Source: Ponticoccus alexandrii
GTDB taxonomy: Bacteria; Pseudomonadota; Alphaproteobacteria; Rhodobacterales; Rhodobacteraceae
Length of the DNA stretch: 64,000 bases
Assembly: GCF_016806125.1 (NCBI RefSeq)
Contig: NZ_CP047166.1
Span: 3,844,001-3,908,000 of the forward strand
Direction of reading: 5' to 3'
The position numbers and the translations under genes are program-made. Position 1 is the first letter of the stretch, and each line of letters opens with the position of its first letter. The notes beneath the pieces are model-generated. The model searched no databases. It was not told the DNA's origin and saw nothing but the letters and a program-made list of their open reading frames with translations. Shown here one piece after another: positions 26,199 through 36,100 of the stretch.

Positions 26199-27428
26199 TC
26201 AGGCCGACGGCGCCCCGCCCGCATCCTTCAACCGCGCGATCTCGTCCGCCAGAACCTCGGCCCCCAGCGAGGCGCGGAAATGCGCCTCGACATGGGCGCG
26301 GCCTTCGACCGACAGGCGCATCAGCGCGTCCGGGTCGCCCGCCAGCGTGCGGATCGTCCGCGCCAGCTGCCCGGGGTTCTTGGGTTCCACCAAGTAACCC
26401 GTCGAGCCGTCCGAGATCAGCTCCCGCACACCGCCCGCATCTGTGCCGATGGTCGGCACGCCCATGGACATCGCCTCCATGTAGGCGACGCCCAGCGGCT
26501 CGTGCCACGAGGCCAGCACGAAGAGATGCGCCTCTTCCAGCTTGGCCCGCACGGCACCGGAATCGATGGCGCCCAAAAGTTTGACGTGATCCTGCAGGCG
26601 CAGCTTCTTCAGGTGCTCTTCCAGATCCTTGCGGAAGCCGTCGCCGCCCTGATCGTCCTCTCCGGCGATCTCGATGCGGATGTCGACGCCCTGATCCAGC
26701 AACTGCCGCGCCGCGGTCATCAGGTCCTGATGCCCCTTCACAACGTTCAGCCGCCCGCAGGAAAAGATCCGCAGAGGCCGCCCGTGCTCGGGCGCGAAAT
26801 AGGGCGTCGTCCGCTCCAGCACCGCCGTGTCGACACCCATGGGCCGCACGATCAGCCGCTCGGGGAGGTCCTCGGCGGGCAGGGTCTGATGCACCTCTTC
26901 CAGCAGGCGCTGGGTGATGATCGTGGCAAAGCCCGCATCCCGCCACTTCAGCCGCTGGCCCGCGCCGTAGTCCGACAGCGGCCCGTGCAGGGTCAGCGAA
27001 TAGCGCGGCCCGCCAAGGTGATGCGCCAGCATGGCGATCAGCGCGGCGCGCCCACAGGAATGCGCGTGGACGTGATCCAGCCGGTGCTTCGCCGCCTGCG
27101 CACGCAGCCGGTCGGCGGCGGCCAGCGAGAGTGCGAGGTCTTTCATGACCGCGGGTCCGCCGCCCAGCAGGCGCGGCCAGAGCGCCCGAGGCAGGCGTGC
27201 AGCGCCGGTCACCATGTGCAGCGGATCGACCTTACCAAGGTAGGTGGTGCGCGCCATGGCCTGCTTCGACCAGTCGTGTGCGATCAGCCCGGCGGGCGGC
27301 TTGCGCGTGGACAGGACCTTCACGGCATGCCCCATCCGCTCCAGCGCGAGGATCTCGCGCCAGAAGAAGATATGCGTCTGTCCCGGAAACTGGGGGACGA
27401 TATATCCTATACGCAGGCCTTGCGTCAC
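26199..27428 (-). CDS. Glycosyltransferase family 4 (exopolysaccharide)
   Basis: A retaining GT-B glycosyltransferase of about 409 residues. The N-terminal domain shows GYIVPQFPGQTHIFFWREI and HVHAHSCGRAALIAMLAH. The C-terminal nucleotide-sugar domain shows FSCGRLNVVKGHQDLM and HEPLGVAYMEAMSMGVPTIG, the E-x7-E motif. The start is uncertain: GTG 27428 (VTQGLRIGYIV) fits the domain boundary, has AGGGA upstream and leaves a 152-bp divergent promoter region before the GT2 gene at 27581. ATG 27569 would extend it by 47 residues without family similarity. It adds a sugar to the repeat unit on the cytosolic membrane face; donor and acceptor are unknown. Confidence 0.88.
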   Translation of the reverse strand: MTQGLRIGYIVPQFPGQTHIFFWREILALERMGHAVKVLSTRKPPAGLIAHDWSKQAMARTTYLGKVDPLHMVTGAARLPRALWPRLLGGGPAVMKDLALSLAAADRLRAQAAKHRLDHVHAHSCGRAALIAMLAHHLGGPRYSLTLHGPLSDYGAGQRLKWRDAGFATIITQRLLEEVHQTLPAEDLPERLIVRPMGVDTAVLERTTPYFAPEHGRPLRIFSCGRLNVVKGHQDLMTAARQLLDQGVDIRIEIAGEDDQGGDGFRKDLEEHLKKLRLQDHVKLLGAIDSGAVRAKLEEAHLFVLASWHEPLGVAYMEAMSMGVPTIGTDAGGVRELISDGSTGYLVEPKNPGQLARTIRTLAGDPDALMRLSVEGRAHVEAHFRASLGAEVLADEIARLKDAGGAPSA

Positions 27429-27580
27429 AGTGAATCCCTGGATGGCGGCAGCCCTGCCCTCCCAACGGCAGATATCCCGGAGTATTCTGCGGCTTTCCAT
27501 GGTTTGGCCACAGTTGACGGGCATTCCGAAGGTATTGGGGGGCTGGATTTTTCGCAGGTGTGGCCCCATGGGTACGGGTT

Positions 27581-28441
27581 ATGACACATGACACCCCGGC
27601 CGGGCCCGTCGCCCTGTCGGTCATCCTTCCTGCAAGCAACGAGGCGGCGCTGATCGGCGACTGCCTCGCTGCCGTTCTCGCTTCGGACTGGCCCGGGTCG
27701 CAGGGCGCCGTCGAAACCCTCGTCATCGCCAATGGCTGCCACGACGACACTGCCGACCGCGCCCGCGCCATGCAGCCAGCCTTTGCCGAACGCGGCTGGC
27801 CACTGAAGGTGCTGGACCGGGCCGAAGGCGGCAAGCTCGGCGCTCTGAACGCCGGCGACGCGCTGGCCAGCGGACCGATCCGCGTCTACCTCGACGCCGA
27901 CGTCACCATCTCGCCGCCCTTGCTCCATCAACTGGCCGGGGTCCTGTCCCCGGACACCCCGCTCTACGCCAGCGGCACCGTCGAGATCGCCGCCAAGGGC
28001 GCGGTCAGCCGCGCCTATGCCCGCTTCTGGCGCCGCGTCCCGTTCATGGTGAACGGCGTGCCGGGCTGCGGGCTCTTCGCCGTCAACGCCAGGGGCCGCG
28101 CGCGCTGGGGCACCTTCCCCGATATCATCTCGGACGACACCTTTGTCCGCCTCAGCTTCGCGCCAGAGGAACGCCGGAAGGTCCCCGCCCCCTACCGCTG
28201 GCCCATCGCCGAGGGGCTGGCCGCCCTGATCCGCGTCCGCCGCAGGCAAGACGCCGGGGTCCGGCAGATCGAACGGGACCACCCCGCGCTGCTGGCCAAC
28301 GACGACAAACCGCCCTTCCCGGCCACAAAGAAACTCGCCCTCGCGCTGCGCGACCCGCTGGCCTTCGCGACCTACACCGCCGTCGCGCTGACGGTGAAAC
28401 TCTCGCCCCAAAGCGACCAAAGCTGGACCCGCAGCCGATGA
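27581..28441 (+). CDS. Glycosyltransferase family 2
   Basis: A 286-residue GT-A fold glycosyltransferase. VALSVILPASNEAALIGDCL opens the domain, EGGKLGALNAGDALA and VYLDADVTIS (the DxD-type metal site) follow, and GVPGCGLFAVNARGRARWGTFPDIISDDTFVRL matches the acceptor-side segment with an acidic catalytic residue. No strong transmembrane helix is seen, only a short hydrophobic stretch at the C-terminus (FATYTAVALTV). ATG 27581 was preferred over GTG 27560, which would add seven residues. It opens the rightward run with the flippase and PKS. Confidence 0.85.
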   Translation: MTHDTPAGPVALSVILPASNEAALIGDCLAAVLASDWPGSQGAVETLVIANGCHDDTADRARAMQPAFAERGWPLKVLDRAEGGKLGALNAGDALASGPIRVYLDADVTISPPLLHQLAGVLSPDTPLYASGTVEIAAKGAVSRAYARFWRRVPFMVNGVPGCGLFAVNARGRARWGTFPDIISDDTFVRLSFAPEERRKVPAPYRWPIAEGLAALIRVRRRQDAGVRQIERDHPALLANDDKPPFPATKKLALALRDPLAFATYTAVALTVKLSPQSDQSWTRSR

Positions 28442-28474
28442 GAGACCCACGCCGTCGCCCTGCGCCCCCCCCGG

Positions 28475-28497
28475 GCTTCTTCTCTGTCCAAATACTC
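28475..28497 (-). repeat. Interspersed repeat, copy 7
   Basis: GCTTCTTCTCTGTCCAAATA plus CTC is the exact reverse complement of copy 3 at 4886-4908. It lies in the 94-bp gap between the GT2 gene and the flippase gene. Confidence 0.75.
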
Positions 28498-28535
28498 AAG
28501 CCCGGCCAGCCCCGAACGCGCCGCCCGAGGCTCTC

Positions 28536-29897
28536 ATGACCGTCTTCGCCCGCCTGCAAGGCGCCTCGCTGGGCGCGCGCGTCATGCGCTCGTCGCTCTT
28601 CACGGTGGGCGGTTTCGGCGCCAGTCAGGTGATCCGGCTGGCCTCCAACCTGATCCTGACGCGGCTGCTCTTCCCCGAGGCCTTCGGCCTCATGGCGCTG
28701 GTCACCGTCTTCCTCGTGGGCCTCGGCCAGTTCAGCGACGTGGGCGTGACCCCCGCGATCCTGCAAAGCAAACGCGGCGACGACCAGCGTTTCCTCGACA
28801 CCGCGTGGACGATACAGGTGGCTCGGGGGGCGGGACTGTGGCTGGTGGCCTGCGCCTGCGCATGGCCCATGGCATGGGCCTACGGAGAGCCGATCCTGAC
28901 ACAGATGCTGCCGGTGGCCGCCTTCGTGCTGGTGATCAACGGCTTCCGGCCCACCCGCATGGTCACCGCAAACCGCCACCTGATGTTGGGGCGCGTGACG
29001 CTTCTGGACATCGGCACGCAGGTGGGGGGCATCACAGCCGCCGTCCTCTTGGCGTGGTGGACCCACTCGGTCTGGGCGCTGGTGATCTCGGGCATCGTGG
29101 GCGCCGCGCTCGAAGTGCTGCTGAACAGCCGCTTCCTCCCCGGCCCCGCCAACCGCCTGCAGTGGGAGCGCGCGGCGGCCAGCGAACTCATCGGCTTCGG
29201 CAAGTGGGTCTTCCTCGCCACCGTCTGCGGCTTTGTCTTCAGTCAGGCCGACAAGATCCTGCTCGGCCGCTTCGCGCCGCTCGACCTCTTCGGGGTCTAC
29301 AACATCGGGTATTTCTGGGCCGCCTTCCCGATGATGCTGGGCAGCATGGTGGTGCTGAAGATCCTCATTCCGATCTACCGCGAACGCCCCCCCGCCGAGA
29401 GCCGCGCCAACTTCCTCAAGCTGCGCAAGATGCGCATGGCCGTGACCGGCCTGCTGCTCAGCTTCACCGGCCTCTTCGCGCTGGGCAGCACATGGATCGT
29501 CCACACGCTCTACGATGCGCGCTACCATCAGGCCGGAGCCGTGGCGGTGCTGCTGGCCTGCATGCAGATGCCGCAGATCATCGTGCAGACCTACGACCAG
29601 GCAGCGCTGGCGGCGGGCGATTCGCGCCGCTTCTTCGTGCTGGCGCTGGTGCGCGCGACGCTGATGGTGCTTTGCATCCTCGCGGGCATCCAGCTGGCCG
29701 GGCTGGTGGGCGCGATCCTCGGAATCGGCGCCGCCTACCTGCTGGCCTACCCGGTCGTGGTCTGGCTGGCCCGCCGCATGGGCGCTTGGGACCCGATGCA
29801 CGACATGGTCTATGGACTGGTTGCGGTGCTGCTGGCGCTGGCTGCGATTCAATTCAACTGGGGCGAAATAGCCGCCCTGAACGAGAGCCTGCCCTGA
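28536..29897 (+). CDS. Polysaccharide flippase, MOP superfamily (Wzx/PST type)
   Basis: A 453-residue integral membrane protein with about 12 predicted hydrophobic helices, including LFTVGGFGASQVIRLASNLI, GLMALVTVFLVGLGQF, LVITGIV-like segments and ILGIGAAYLLAYPVVVWLA. It would translocate lipid-linked repeat units, or possibly the product of the adjoining PKS/NRPS operon, across the inner membrane. LASNLILTRLLFPEAFGLMAL and FSDVGVTPAILQSKR are typical of the PST/Wzx branch. It is followed by a 228-bp AT-richer gap and then the PKS gene on the same strand. Confidence 0.92.
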   Translation: MTVFARLQGASLGARVMRSSLFTVGGFGASQVIRLASNLILTRLLFPEAFGLMALVTVFLVGLGQFSDVGVTPAILQSKRGDDQRFLDTAWTIQVARGAGLWLVACACAWPMAWAYGEPILTQMLPVAAFVLVINGFRPTRMVTANRHLMLGRVTLLDIGTQVGGITAAVLLAWWTHSVWALVISGIVGAALEVLLNSRFLPGPANRLQWERAAASELIGFGKWVFLATVCGFVFSQADKILLGRFAPLDLFGVYNIGYFWAAFPMMLGSMVVLKILIPIYRERPPAESRANFLKLRKMRMAVTGLLLSFTGLFALGSTWIVHTLYDARYHQAGAVAVLLACMQMPQIIVQTYDQAALAAGDSRRFFVLALVRATLMVLCILAGIQLAGLVGAILGIGAAYLLAYPVVVWLARRMGAWDPMHDMVYGLVAVLLALAAIQFNWGEIAALNESLP

Positions 29898-30125
29898 GGC
29901 ATGACCCGGTAGTCGCCTTTTCAAAATCAGCCAAAAACGCTTTCGCAAGCGCTATTTCCGATTTCACGACAATTCGGGTACACTGCCGAACCGTTGGGGA
30001 TCACGAAACAACTATTGGAGAAAGCCCGAGAAATGCGGCTTTTTTCGGGGAATACCTAAAAACCGCCGCATTCCCCACTCATTTCTGAATGAGGGTGGCG
30101 ACGTCTTACGTGGGGTACGGGAATC
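29898..30125 (+). promoter_or_regulatory. AT-richer upstream region of the PKS operon
   Basis: A 228-bp gap noticeably richer in A/T than its surroundings. It holds an 8-bp inverted repeat AATGCGGC (30032-30039) / GCCGCATT (30065-30072) and a smaller hairpin CTCATT-TCTG-AATGAG (30078-30093) ending 32 bases before the PKS ATG. A TACACT hexamer at about 29980 could be a -10 box. This is the most likely place for the promoter and 5' leader of the biosynthetic operon; no regulator is identified. Confidence 0.4.
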
Positions 30126-33100
30126 ATGGTAGGCGCAGCGGATATCGGCGAGAACGACATCGCCATCGTCGGTATGGCGGCGCACCTTCCGGGGGCCGGG
30201 GACATCGGCGCCTACTGGCGGAACCTGCGCGACGGGGTGTCTTCGATCCGGCGGCTGACCGAGGCCGAGCTGCGCGAGGCGGGCGAAGACCCCGGCCTGA
30301 TGCGGCATCGCGACTACGTGCCCTTTGCCGCGCCGCTCGACGGGTTCGAGATGTTCGATGCCGAGTTCTTCGGGTTCTCGCCCAAGGAAGCGGCGATCAT
30401 GGACCCCCAGCACCGCCAATTCCTCGAAACCGCGTGGGAAGCGCTGGAAACGGCGGGCCATGTGCCCGAGAATTTCCCGGGGCAGGTCGGCGTCTTCGCG
30501 GGCTGCGGGATGGGCTCGTATTTCTACTTCAATGTCTGTTCGAACCCGGATCTGGTCGAGAACACCGGCATGTTCCTGTTGCGCCACACCGGCAACGACA
30601 AGGACTTCATGACCACGCGGCTCAGCCATGTGCTGAACCTGCATGGGCCGTCGATCAACCTGCAAACGGCCTGTTCGACCTCGCTAGTGGCCACGCATTA
30701 CGCGGCGCAGGCACTGCTGAACGGCGAATGCGACATGGCCATCGCGGGCGGTGTGACCATCGAGCTGCCGCAGGGGCGCGGCTATCTCTACAAGGAAAAC
30801 GAGATCCTGTCGCCGGACGGCCAGTGCCACGCCTTCGACCACCGCGCGCAGGGGACGGTCTTCGGTTCCGGCGCGGGTGTCGTGGTGCTGCGGCGGCTGG
30901 CGGATGCGGTGGCCGACGGCGACCACATCTGGGCCGTCATCAAGGGCAGCGCCGTCAACAACGACGGCGCGCAAAAGGCGGGCTACCTTGCCCCCTCGGT
31001 CGAGGGACAGGCGGATGCAGTGGCCGAGGCGCAGGGCATGGCGGGCGTCACGGCGGATACCGTCGATTACGTCGAATGCCACGGCACCGGCACCTACCTT
31101 GGCGACCCCATCGAGGTGGCGGCGCTGACGCAGGCCTTTGCCAAGACCAGCGAGGCCGTGGGCCACTGCCGCATCGGCTCGGTCAAGACCAACATCGGGC
31201 ACCTCGACACGGCGGCGGGCGTGGCCTCGCTGATCAAGGCCAGCCTCGCGCTGCACCACCGGCAGATGCCGCCCTCGCTGGGCTTTGAGGCGCCGAACCC
31301 CGCCATCGACTTCGAGACCTCGCCCTTTCGCGTCAACGACCGTCTGACCGCGTGGGAGCGCGGCAGCCATCCCCGCCGCGCCGGGGTGAACTCGCTGGGG
31401 GTCGGCGGCACCAACGCGCATGTGGTGCTGGAAGAGGCGCCCGAGCGTGGCGACGCCGCCGAGAGCGACTGGCCCTTCCAGATCCTCACCGTCTCTGGCC
31501 GGTCGAAGGCGGCGCTGGACGCCAATGCGGCGCGGCTGGCCGAGCATCTGCGCGCCCATCCCGAGCAATCACTGGCGGATGTCGCCTGGACACTGAAAGA
31601 GGGCCGCCGCGCCTTCGAGAAGCGCCGGATCGTCGTGGCCGAAACGCATGAGCAGGCCGCCCGCCTGCTGGAGGGCGCAGAGCCGCGCCGGATGCACGAC
31701 CATAGCGCACTGGACCGGCCCGAGATGGTCTTCATGTTCCCCGGCGGCGGCGCGCAATACGCGGGCATGGCGCGCGATCTTTACGAGACCGAGCCGGTCT
31801 TCGCCGAGTGGATGGACCGGGGGCTGGCGCATCTCGAAACGCTGACCGAAGCGCCCGGGGCCACCGGGGAAATGAGTATTTCCGCAGAGAAGAAGCCAGG
31901 GGTCCGGGAGCTTTGGCTGCCCGAGCGGGGCGCCGAGGCTGCGGCGGACAAGGCGCTTCTGAAGCCCTCGCTGCAACTGCCGCTGATCATGATCACCGAG
32001 GTGGCGCTGGCACGGCTGTGGATGAGCTGGGGTCTGGAGCCTGTGGCCCTGACTGGCCATTCCATGGGCGAGAACACCGCCGCCTGCATCGCGGGCGTGA
32101 TGAGCTTCGAGGATTGCATCGGGCTGGTGCATCTGCGCGGGACGCTTTTCGACGAGGTCCCGGCGGGCGGGATGCTGTCGGTCGCCCTGCCCGAAGAGGC
32201 GCTGCGGCCGCTTCTGGGCGAGGCGCTGGACCTTGGCGCCGTGAACGCGCCGGACCTTTCGGTGGCCTCCGGCCCGCAGGCGGATCTGGACGCGCTGGAA
32301 AAACGGCTGAAGGCGCAGGAGGTGGAGTGCCGCCGCATCGGCATCGACATCGCCGCACACAGCCGGATGCTGGCGCCGATCCTCGACCGTTTCCGCGCCT
32401 ACCTGCGCTCGATCCCGCTGCATGCGCCGCGGATCCCGCTGACCTCTAACCTGCACGGGCGCGCGATGACCGCGGACGAGGCGCAGAGCCCGAATTACTG
32501 GGTCGATCACCTGCGCGGCACGGTTCTGTTTGCCGATTGCGTCGCGGCGCTGGCCGGGGAAAACCGCGTCTTTCTGGAGGTCGGTCCGGGCAAGGCGCTG
32601 ACCTCGCTGGCGCGCCAGCATGGCGAAACCAATGCCAATGCGGTGCTGTCATCGCTGCGCCACCCCGATGAGGCGGTGGCCGACGACGTTCATATGTTCG
32701 AGGTGCTGGGCCGGCTCTGGGCCCTGGGTGTGGACATCGACTGGGCGCAGGTCTGGGGCGAGGCGCCGCGCCATCGCGTGCCGCTGCCGACCTATGCCTT
32801 CCAGCGCAGCCCCTATTTCATCGCCCCCGGCAAGGCAGCGACCGGGGCGGCGCCGCAATACCTGATGCGCAGCGACGAGATCGGGGGCTGGGGCTGGGCG
32901 CCGGTCTGGCGACCGCGCGGCGCGCCGGTCGAGGTCGACGTGGTCGACGGGCTGCAGGAGGCCGCGCCGCAGGTCTGGCTGGTCTTCATGGACGACGCCG
33001 GGATCGGCGCCCGGCTGGTCGAGCGCCTGCGCGGCGCCGGGCAGGCGGTGATCGATGTCCGGGCGGGCGACGCCTTTGCCCGGACGGCAGAGCATTCCTA

Positions 33101-36100
33101 CCTGCTGGCGCCGGAACGCGGGCGCGAGGGCTATGACCTGCTGATGCAGGACCTGTCGCAGCGCGGCCTTGTCCCCACCCGGATCGCGCATCTCTGGCTG
33201 CTAACTGCGGACGAGAGCCACCGGCCCGGGTCGTCCTTCCTGCACCGGGTGCAGGAGCAGGGCTTCTACGCGCTGCTGTTCCTTGCGCAGGCGCTGGAGG
33301 CGGAGAGCATTCCGCGACCGCTGCACATCTCGGTCGTCACCAATGGTGCGGCCCGGCTGCGGGACGAGGCGCTGCCCTACCCGTCCAAGGCAACGCTGGC
33401 GGGACCGGCGCGGGTGATCCCGCGCGAACTGCCGGGCGTGACGGTCGGCACGCTGGACCTGACCCTGCCGGTCACGGCGGAGGCCTCGTTCCTTGGGGCC
33501 GCCAGGGCGCGGGCCGCGCAGGCGCAGGCCATGGATGCGCTGGCCATGGATGCGCTGGCCGGTCGGGTGCTCGAAGAGCTGCTGTCCGAACCCGGCAACC
33601 GGATCGCGGCGCTGCGCGGCGACCGCCGCTTCGAATGCGCGATGAAGCCGCGCGCCCTGCCCGAGACCGCCGAGCTGCCCGAAGGCGGCACCGTCCTGCT
33701 GACCGGCGGCTTTGGCGGGGTCGGGCTGACGCTGGCGCGGGCCATGGCGCGGCGCGGCACGAACCTTGTCCTGCTGGCGCGCAGGGCCCTGCCGGATCGC
33801 GCCGACTGGGCCGACTACCTTGCCCGCCATGCCCCGCAGGACAGCACCGCCCGCCGCATCCGCGCCGTCGAGGCGCTGGAGGCCGAGGGCGCCGAGGTCC
33901 TGACCCTGGCCGCCGATGTCTGCAACACCGGCCAGATGCAGGCCGCGCGGGCCGAGGCCGAGGCGCGCTTTGACCGCATCACCGGGGTCATCCACGGCGC
34001 CGGGATCATCGACGATGCGCCGCTGCTGGCCAAGACCCCCGCCAGCATCGAGGATGTCTTTACCCCCAAGATCCACGGCACGCTGGTCCTGGAAGAGGTC
34101 TTCCCCGACGGCGATCTGGACTGGATGGCGCTGTTCGCCTCTTCCTCCACCGTCACCGCGCCGGTGGGGCAGGTCGATTACGTCGCCGCGAACGAATTCC
34201 TGAACGCCTATGCGCAGGGGCGACAGGGCAAGACCCGCGTCACCGCGATCAACTGGGGCATCTGGGCCGAGGTCGGCATGGCCGCCGAGGCCGTGGCCGC
34301 GCGCAACGGCGACATCGCCCCGGCGCCGGTGCAGGAGGTGGCGCTGCCGCTGCTGGACACCGCGTCCTTCGACGATCACGGCAACCGGGTCTTCGACACC
34401 ACGCTGGGGCAGGACGACTGGATCATCGATGAGCACCGCACCCGCGACGGCGACGCCCTGCTGCCCGGCACCGGCTACCTGACGCTGGCCGCCCACGCGC
34501 TGAGCGCCCACCACGAGGACGGCCCCTTCGAGATCCGCGACCTTGCCTTCCTGCGCCCCCTGCGGGTTGCCGAGGGCGGCGCCCGCCAGATGCGCACCCG
34601 CCTCGTGCGGAGCGATTCGGGCTACCGCTTCGAGGTGCTGGCCGATGCCACGCTGAACGGTCGCAAGGGCCGCGCACCCACCGCCGAGGCCTCGCTGTCG
34701 CTGCTGCCGATGCACCACCCCGCGCCGCTGGACCTGTCCGAGATCCGCAACCGCTGCAACGCCCGTGTCGAGGGCAACGGCGCCAAACTGAGTGCCGCGC
34801 AAGAGGTTCTGCTGGACTTCGGGCCGCGCTGGCGCGTGCTGGACCGCACCGCCCTTGGCAAGGGTGAGGGGATCGCCGACCTGTCGCTGCCCGCCGAGGC
34901 AGCCGGGGATAACTGCCTGCTGCACCCCGCGCTGCTGGACATCGCGACCGGCTGGGCGATGGAGCTGATCGACGGCTGGCAGCCCACGCATCTCTGGGCG
35001 CCGGTGCGCTATGCCTCGGTCCGGGTGCATGCGCCGCTGGGCGACAGCATCGTGTCCTGGGTCCGCAACGCCGCCCGCAACCGCGCCGATGCGGAAACCG
35101 CCAGCTTCGACGTCACGCTGTGCGCGCCGGACGGCGCCGTGCTGGTCGAGGTCAAGGGCTTCACCATCCGCAAGCTGGCCAGCACCGACATCCTGCGCGC
35201 CACCCCTGCCCTGACGGCGGCCGAGATCGAGGTCGACGGCAGCGATGCCACGCAGCCGCTGTCGCCCGCCGAAGAGCGTCTGGCCCACAACCTCAGCCAG
35301 GGCATCCGCCCGGAAGAAGGGCCAGAGGCCTTTGCCCGCGCCCTTGCCCTTGGCCTGCCGCAGGTCGTCGTCTCTTCGATGGATCTGGACGCGCTGACGC
35401 AGCAGGCCGGGGCCACCAGCGCCGAACGCGGCCCGGTGCAGACCTTCGACCGCCCGCAGCTCGACAGCGACTTCGTCGCCCCCGAAGGCGAGATCGAGAT
35501 CCGGCTTGCCGGTTTCTGGCAAGAGCTTCTGGGCGTCGCGAACGTCGGCGCCGAGGACAGCTTTTTCGATCTTGGCGGCCACTCGCTGATCGCCGTGCGG
35601 CTGTTCGCCATGGTCAAGAAGGCCTTCAACGTCGATTTCCCGATCTCCATCCTGTTCGAGGCGCCGACGATCCGCGCCTGTGCCGCGCGGATCGAGGCAC
35701 AGACCGGGCCGCTGAACCAGCCCGGAGAGGCCCCGAAGGCGCCCGAGCGCCGCTTTACCCACCTTGTGCCGATGCATGACGGCGACGGCGGCGCGCGGCA
35801 GCCCTTCTTCCTGATCGCGGGTATGTTCGGCAACGTGCTGAACCTGCGCCATCTCGCGCATCTTCTGGGCGCCGACCGGCCCTTCTACGGGGTGCAGGCG
35901 CGCGGTCTTTACGGCGGCGAGGCGCCGCACGAGACCATCGAAGAGGCCGCCCGCGACTATATCGCCGAAATGCGGCAGGTGCAGGCGCAGGGGCCCTACA
36001 TGCTGGGCGGTTTCTCGGGCGGCGGCATCTCCGCCTACGAGGTGGCACGCCAGCTCGAAGCAGCGGGCGAAGAGGTCTCTCTGGTGGTGATGCTGGACAC

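Noticed and set aside
27429-27569. N-terminal extension of the GT4 gene to ATG 27569
   Set aside because: The added 47 residues have no GT4 similarity and would consume the divergent promoter region shared with the GT2 gene; GTG 27428 fits the fold.
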